From positions 17,688,450 through 17,752,449 of the forward strand of contig NC_134029.1 in assembly GCF_964204645.1 (NCBI RefSeq): a stretch of 64,000 nt of DNA, in the 5' to 3' direction. This document shows, piece after piece, positions 57,913 through 64,000 of this stretch. How positions within the stretch are numbered: the stretch's first letter is position 1; each line of letters starts with the position of its first letter. The notes under the pieces were generated by a model, which was given only the letters and a program-made list of their open reading frames with translations, was not told the DNA's origin and did no database searches. This DNA is from Tubulanus polymorphus (Eukaryota; Nemertea; Palaeonemertea; Tubulaniformes; Tubulanidae). Position numbers and translations under genes: made by a program.

Positions 57913-59691
57913 CATGATCGGACATTTTCACTAACAAACCGCATAATAGGAAGTGGGTGTTTTGCCGATGCGGCATTATTTTAGTAAAAGCTAATTTGCC
58001 GATGAAGATAATAGAATATAACAATAAAATCATTATATTGGGTCTAGGATTAGGGTTTCGATAGGGTTAGGGTCTAGAGGGTCCAGAGACAGGTTTTCAT
58101 CGTGAAAAATGACCCTCAATAGCCCCTCAAATACCCCTCAAATTTCATATCGATGGTCCTGTAGAAACCATGATAAGGCAGTGCTGTTGCTAATACAAGT
58201 TATCTCGTAGTTAGTTATTGAGCTATAGGGGGCCTAACAGGCTTTGTCAATCATTGTTCAAAATTGACCAATGAAAATTGAGAATGAAGCAAAGTTTGTT
58301 CTCATTAGCCTTGTTCACGCTACCACTAGTTCGACCGTTTTAGAACAGACCAAATCGGCGATTGGCATTTTAGGTCGGTCCTAATTGGTCCGCTCTTAAT
58401 TGGAACAGGCCAGTTAGACCATTCTAATACAAAAGTGTGAACGTGGCTATTGCCAACCAATTAGAAAGTAGAGTGATTCTTTTTGAGATTCAGCGCAGCT
58501 GAATCTTTTAGTATAAAACAGAGTGCTGAATTCGTCTTGACTGCTATCTCCTCCGAGTGTGAAATGATTCACAGGCTAAGGTCTGCATTAAGTCGGCTGT
58601 AATAATGGCAGCTAAGTGGCAACTGCTTTTGAAGGCTATTGATGAAGCCTAAATTGGGTAAATTGGCAATTTTATGCCGTTTTTGGGGATTTTTAGCGAT
58701 GTAGTGTGACGTCATCTTGATCTACTAAGGCAAACAACACGAGCAGAATTATGCAACATTTGCAGTCGAATTTACAAGTAGGCTTTTTATATATTACTGA
58801 TACAACATAGCCTATAAAATTCTTCAATGAGAAAACTACAAAAGAAGAAATAAAATTGACGAGGATTTTTCATTTACTGTGCTGAAAATTGCATGTCGAT
58901 GCGCGGTCGTAGTTTGCAGTATTTACTGTGGAGCTGTGATGATAGCGCCCTCGTTTTAGTAACATGTGAAGCTCACCAAAATCAACGCCATTAAACTTTA
59001 GATAAAGGATATTCTCTTAATGAAAAAAAGATTTGTTTGAAAATATTTGAACTTAAATTGATTACACTCGGGATTATCTTGACAAAAAGCACGTTTGTAT
59101 CGTTTTAAACAATTCTAATTCGCATTAAAAACACCATACAGATTGGCCAATATTGTATAGTTGAATTTGAACACTCAGTTAGCTGCGCCTGACTCGCTAC
59201 GATCCTGCCTTTGAGCGTGATCCATCTCATTGACCACTGCATTTTTTTGAGCTGCTATGCTAAGGTTCATGATGAAACGGGTTACGTAGTAGGGTAGCTG
59301 CATTCCGCGCGCTTTCTCATACGGCGTGATTTAAGTTGTAACGCCGATAGAATGATCCTACGAGGGAATGTTACTGTCGCCTCTGTCGGGTGAATAGATC
59401 CGCTTACACGCACGTATTGTTCATGTTGAACTGGTGTAGGCCTACTGTAGTTTGAGCATAGATAAACAATTCATTAGAATGTCGAACTTGTTACTAACCC
59501 GACCACACAGAAAGAACCTGTTTAGTTGTAAAATGTTATAATATTTATCAGCTCATTTCTAAAACTGCCGGGTCTGATATAGTAAAATATCATTGATCAT
59601 GGTTTTAAAAAGTAATGTACAGGGTAGATAGGTGGCCGGCTGTGTCAACTATTAAGCTCAGCAATGAATGGAGAGACAAGGTATCATTTTT
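57913..59691. other. Intergenic DNA
   Basis: 58040-58080 has scattered TTAGGG words (not a telomeric array). 58485-58520 has GAGATTCAGCGCAGCTGAATC. No gene seen. Confidence 0.4.
58311..58448. mobile_element. MITE with GTTCACGCTACCAC ends
   Basis: TTGTTCACGCTAC and GTGTGAACGTGGC are inverted; GACCNNNTTGGTC-like blocks lie inside. Distantly resembles the element at 15592. Confidence 0.55.
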
Positions 59692-60115
59692 TTAATCTTA
59701 AAATAGGGATTGTCCCCATTATTTATTCATTTGTTTGGTAAGTTTCGTTTGATTTTTCGATTGAGTGTCCCTTACAGACCCACCACACCTGCCGGGAGCG
59801 AAACAGGGGGTTTGATTTTGAAATCGGAAATCGAAGTACAGATATAGTTGTGTGATCGGCGGTTGAGTTCAGCGGTCAGAATATTTTTTAAATCGAAGTA
59901 CATAATTGGAAATTCGGTTCCGGTTCATCCAAACAATCTTCCATTCAGTCTGAACTGGCAAGTGACTGATTGGGATGAATTTTTCTGGCTGCCTAATTTA
60001 ATACATTGAGATTCTGGAAATAGCTATATTACAAGGTTGAAGATCATTTTGTCCACTTATATATTTTTTTTGTCGTTTTCTACGTGTAAATATTCCGGTA
60101 GTTTAATGTGGTTTT
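59692..60115. repeat. Dispersed 400-bp repeat, copy 2
   Basis: Close match to 30075-30480, with small indels around 59870. Confidence 0.75.
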
Positions 60116-60989
60116 TTCTCGGGTAGATGTTGATGTAGAAATCCTCTAAGTTGATGATTCCGCGTGTTGACTAGATAGGAAGAAAGCACATTTCGAAACG
60201 CAAATTTTCCAGATGAGAGTATTCGGTCCTGGGGTATCCGAAGTGTAGTTGTATGACATCGACAGTGCAGCTCCGATGAGGATGGGTTTCTCCGTCAAGG
60301 GGTGCGCAGTTGGTAATTCACATATGGTGCTGAATTTGCCTAAAAGTAAAAGTTTTACACTGGGAGCAGTTTTGTGTTTCTAATATACAGTGCATAGTTA
60401 GGCCCGTGAATGTATCGCAATCAAACGGACAGTGCTATGCGCATTGGTAGACCGTCAGTAAGAAAGCGGCACAGACACGTGAATATTGAATACATGTTTG
60501 TACACTTACATATATACAGTCTTGATTTTTTAGCCTTAGGTCTTGGCTTTGAAACCTGAAAATCCGGACAGAGTTTGTGTGGAACTAAGAATATTTTCTC
60601 ATCTCCCGATACAGCTAGATTTGATTTCAGCTTCAGCAACAAAAATATAAATATGGCATCTGAGATGCTTTTGATTTAACGAAACCTTATAATTCATTAG
60701 GAGGCTCATAATCTATAATGATTATGATGTATGTATTTCGTTTCAAAATATATGAGGCCTACTTTAAATGTGATTTGTATTTACCTTCTCTTCCTTGTAT
60801 AAACAACTGTTTGTCATTTAAAATCTAATTACCTAATACTTTTATAACATGCATTTCCTTTCATATCAAGTATAAGCTGATACAGCACCTTACTAAACCA
60901 ATGTATGGTCTAGTATGGTGGATATGATTAACTCCTTCAAATTCACTAACTTCTGCGCTGGATCTAACAGTGCCCATGGGCACCTTGTT
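60116..60989. other. Intergenic DNA between two repeat copies
   Basis: No gene or clear element. Short minus-strand frames near 60421-60642 have no supporting motif. Confidence 0.35.
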
Positions 60990-61290
60990 TACCTTAAGAT
61001 AGGGATCGACCCTGTTAATTAATTGATAGAAGATTTGGTTTGATTTCCTTTTTTGGTGTACCATACAAATGCCAAAACACCTGTCTGGAGTGAAGCAGGA
61101 GGTTTGATTTTGAAAGCGGATATCCAAGCGCAGATACAGTTGTGTGATAGACAGTCTAATTTACAGAATTTTTAGTTTACTTAAGTCGATATACATAATT
61201 GGACATTTCGGTTCGTTTTCCGGTTCATGTTAACAATCTTCCATCCAATCTAAGCCGGCAAGCGACTGATTTGGGTATATTTTTAGCTGT
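60990..61290. repeat. Dispersed 400-bp repeat, diverged copy 3
   Basis: Shares GGTTTGATTTTGAAA, GTTGTGTGAT and CCGGTTCATG blocks with the other two copies. It ends about 120 bp before the DYNC2H1 start codon and may lie in its 5' region. Confidence 0.6.
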
Positions 61291-61413
61291 GCCTCGATAA
61301 ATCTAACATGTTGATGTTTACCGTATAAAGTTTCTAATCTAGATCGTCAATGATTTATTGCAGGTGTCGTGTCAGGAAGAAGCGAATGACGTGTGTTTTT
61401 ACGGACTTCTGAA

Positions 61414-61614
61414 ATGCCGTCTGGAGATTCGCGTAAAGATTTTATTCTGACAACGGCTGGTAACTATCTAACGTTACCGGTGTCCGATAGTCGAATATCC
61501 AGTCTTCACAATGATGTCGCGTTGAACTCATTCCTCGATGATGGGAACATTGCCGTTCTGGCGACTACACTTCATCAGCGGGGTGACAGTAACAAAGTGA
61601 CATTCTCGAACAAG
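61414..61614 (+). CDS. DYNC2H1: First coding exon of cytoplasmic dynein-2 heavy chain
   Basis: 67 codons from ATG to a GTACAG donor, phase 0. The translation matches the conserved N-terminus of the retrograde intraflagellar-transport dynein: SRKDFILTTAGNYL, then LNSFLDDGN, then KVTFSNK, spaced as in other animals (known family pattern RKLFIFTTTQNYF ... NNFLDDGN ... SFSN). This motor returns IFT trains from the ciliary tip, so the organism builds motile or sensory cilia. An acceptor-like TTGCAG lies upstream (61360s), allowing a noncoding first exon. I could not find exon 2 before the window ends. Confidence 0.85.
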
Positions 61615-62798
61615 GTACAGTTTCATCTATGGAAACCATAACAGGGTCCCTACGACTTGTTGATTCCAATAGAAACTCCCACTAAGTGCTTTTGAAGGTG
61701 CTTGAAATTCCTTTAAAACACCTTCAATTTTGAGAAAAAGGCAATTAGAAATATTTGGCTAGTTAACTACGCCTAAATTGGTACAGTCGGGATTTGTTTT
61801 TTCCCATTAGGCAGTTACCAAATTAGAAACCAAGTTGAGGTAGTGTAAAGGATAAAAATTTGTTTACAAAACCACAAAATTAACGGCTTACAGACATAAA
61901 CAGTACCGATTTAGGGGGAGTCTACTGTAATTTTGGATATGAAAGTGATGAAGACACTTCGTCGAAAATTTGAAATTTTTTCATGCAGGAATGACTGATT
62001 TGTAAGGATCCTGATTAATGAAACATTGTGCCTTAAAGTCTAACCCAATGAGGTATTGGTATCGCTATTGTGGCAAGTGAGTTGAAAAATCCACCTTATT
62101 TGATGACTTGTTTGATAGGATTTGGAAGCCTGAAATTCGGTTCAAATTCCATTGAAAATTTTTAGTTTAACTGTGGGCTATGTTAGTATCGTTGTGCCAT
62201 CTGGTATGTGCCAGTGCCTCATTAGATTTATAGGCCTATATACAAATTGACTGCCGCCTACAAGTTTTTCCAAAGAAATGAACGGACTGGTTGATATCGT
62301 TGTGGTAGGCGGCCTTATGAATCGTTCGAGGTTTGATTGATAGGCTAAATCCAAATAGCCTATAGGCCTAAACTAATTTCGAGCGAAATTTTTAAGCGAA
62401 AATTTAGAAAAAAAACAAAAAAGCTATAAGATTCAATTATGATAATAATAAGAATAGTTTTAAGAGTATTTTCAGTGCCAAATATTCATAATGAGTGTGA
62501 TCAGTGATACTCATATGTTGGTATAATTACTCTTGAGCGTATTGCTGCGATCACATGGAGACAATTCAAACGGGCACGAACCCATTTTGGTGTGAATGGA
62601 GTTGGTCTGCGCCTAATCTGGCAAAATTGCCAAATTAGGTGTGATTGCGGCTTTGACAATATCTCTAGCTGTGTATCAGTCGTCTCACCCTGGGTAGAAG
62701 TAACATCTAAGCTACTATTAGCCCTGAGTAGTCCAGACCAGGTATATGTAGCTTGTTGGAGTGAGGCAATGAAAATAGATTTCTTGCCCGTTGACACG

Positions 62799-62866
62799 AC
62801 AGGGTTCGAACCTGTGTCTGGCATCTCAAACATTGAACGCTCTGACCACTTGCCCGCAAAGTTCAA
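62799..62866 (-). mobile_element. tRNA-derived SINE or tRNA pseudogene
   Basis: On the minus strand a perfect T-arm (ACAGG TTCGAAC CCTGT) and a D-arm-like AGTGGTCAGAGCG are present, but the 5' and 3' acceptor strands do not pair. Confidence 0.4.
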
Positions 62867-63690
62867 CTGAACTTGAATGGCATTTAAGTCCTTCGTGAGA
62901 TACAAATGAACTGCATGATGTTTAAAGTGCTGTTTGGTAAAAAAAAATGATTTGGATTTGCCATTTAGGCATAAGACAATAACACTATTCAGACATTTAA
63001 GCCATATTCTCAAGCCTTACTAATCATGTTAATGTAAAAAAATGAAATGAATTGAATAAAAATGTACCTGAATTTGTATGACAAATTGAATGCTATCTTT
63101 TCAAAAGGCAAACTGTGAGCCGGGACATTCAGAGGTATATATTTCTTGAATTATCTTCTGTGTGATGAGTGATGCACCTTTTTTCTGGATTAAAAAACAT
63201 CTTGGCTTTCAGATATGTGACAGAACGTCAGCTTTGGGTTTTGAAATTTTGAATGCCACAATCGTTGCCCACCTTGTTGCATACAAAATATATCCTTTGC
63301 TCAAATTTCTCATTGCGGTCGGGCAGAGTGGAACCTTTTAAAAAGCGAACTTCATCAGGGTTAACTTCAGACTAGATTTAAATTCACCCCGTATAGGTTT
63401 TGGGTATGTGTTTACGTCTGATACGGCCATTCAGAGTTTTGGCCTAATAAGTTTGTCCTTGTTGTCATTTTGTTTGCCTGACATCGCTTCAGCCTTCATT
63501 CAAAACAGCCGTGGCAGCTCTGCGTAAGGCAGAATTTTCCAAGTGAAAAACGTGAATTTTGTGCAATTAATTGAAACCTTGGGAAAATGGAAACCAGAAA
63601 TCTTCGAAACCTTGAAGGGGTTGAATTGAGTATCGAACCTTTATCTAATGTACCTGGTACATGTACCGGTATATGGTTTAGTTGACTCCT

Positions 63691-63830
63691 GGAGCCAGTT
63701 GCACAGTCGTGACTTAAGTCCAAAAGTGGTCTTAAATCTTGAAACTGGTCTAAAGTTGTTAGATTGGCTATAGAACTAAGTTGGTCTTAGACTGGTCTTA
63801 AGTCTAAGCCATGACTATGCAAACGGCCCC
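63691..63830. mobile_element. MITE with GGAGCCAGTTGCACAGTC ends
   Basis: GGAGCCAGTTGCACAGTCG and GACTATGCAAACGGCCCC are inverted; several GGTCTTA/TAAGTC words lie inside. Confidence 0.65.
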
Positions 63831-64000
63831 AGAGGTTAGAAGTCAAAACTGGTCGATAAATACAAACATACAATCAGATTTTTAAGATACTATGTTTGGT
63901 TATGTCCACAGAAAGAAATAAAGCCTAATTAAATTTTCTCATTTGGGCAAAAAAAATTTCCGTTTGTCATATAAATAGTATTTTTCGTTTTAGGCCCACT

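Larger units (their letters stand above)
61615..64000. other. First intron of DYNC2H1 (to window end)
   Basis: No second exon identified. Contains a tRNA-like remnant and a MITE, listed separately, and otherwise unrecognised AT-rich DNA. The window ends in TTTTAGGCCCACT, which could be an acceptor but matches no expected dynein-2 sequence. Confidence 0.45.

Noticed and set aside
58040-58080. Interstitial telomere repeat
   Set aside because: Only a few scattered TTAGGG words, not a tandem array.
62799-62866. Functional tRNA gene on the minus strand
   Set aside because: The T-arm is perfect but the acceptor stem does not pair; kept only as a SINE or pseudogene candidate.
63493-63540. Second DYNC2H1 exon after CGCTTCAG
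   Set aside because: The translation (SFKTAVAALRKAEF) meets a stop soon after and does not match the expected dynein-2 sequence after SNK.

Overview
The window is metazoan nuclear DNA: AT-rich, with many short GT-AG introns and dense mobile-element remnants. An SH2-domain myosin, tandem alpha-1,2-fucosyltransferases, a P2X7-tail-like zinc protein and the first exon of the ciliary dynein-2 heavy chain point to a marine invertebrate, most likely a lophotrochozoan such as a mollusc. The phylum is inference; no mitochondrial or rRNA marker is present.

Layout. 275-27389 (+) holds 21 exons of one unconventional myosin: motor from the relay/50-kDa region onward, one IQ motif, a proline-rich tail, an SH2 domain and a tyrosine- and proline-rich C-terminus. 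Its start lies left of the window. Inside its 6-kb intron, on the opposite strand, sits a small complete three-exon gene for a secreted laminin-G-like protein (9463-10942). 27390-33235 is mostly dispersed repeats, including Helitron-like elements with an exact 154-bp internal repeat. Two intronless, nearly identical alpha-1,2-fucosyltransferase genes (GT11) lie at 33276-34451 (-) and 47409-48509 (-). Between them is a transposon graveyard: a non-LTR retrotransposon (42325 to 36300, -) broken by at least three insertions, one carrying the C-terminus of a Mutator-like (MULE/FLYWCH-type) transposase, and several foldback elements whose ends are arrays of short tandem repeats. 50689-51774 (+) is a two-exon P2X7-tail-like gene with a large palindrome in its intron. 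53974-55646 (+) is an unrecognised 417-residue basic protein. 61414-61614 (+) is the first coding exon of DYNC2H1.

The genes do not form one pathway. The two fucosyltransferases are a recent tandem duplication and the LamG gene is nested in the myosin. The most unusual content is the foldback elements: at least four array types with related monomers, one physically joined to a MULE transposase terminus. Most remaining sequence is intronic or intergenic and rich in palindromic MITEs.
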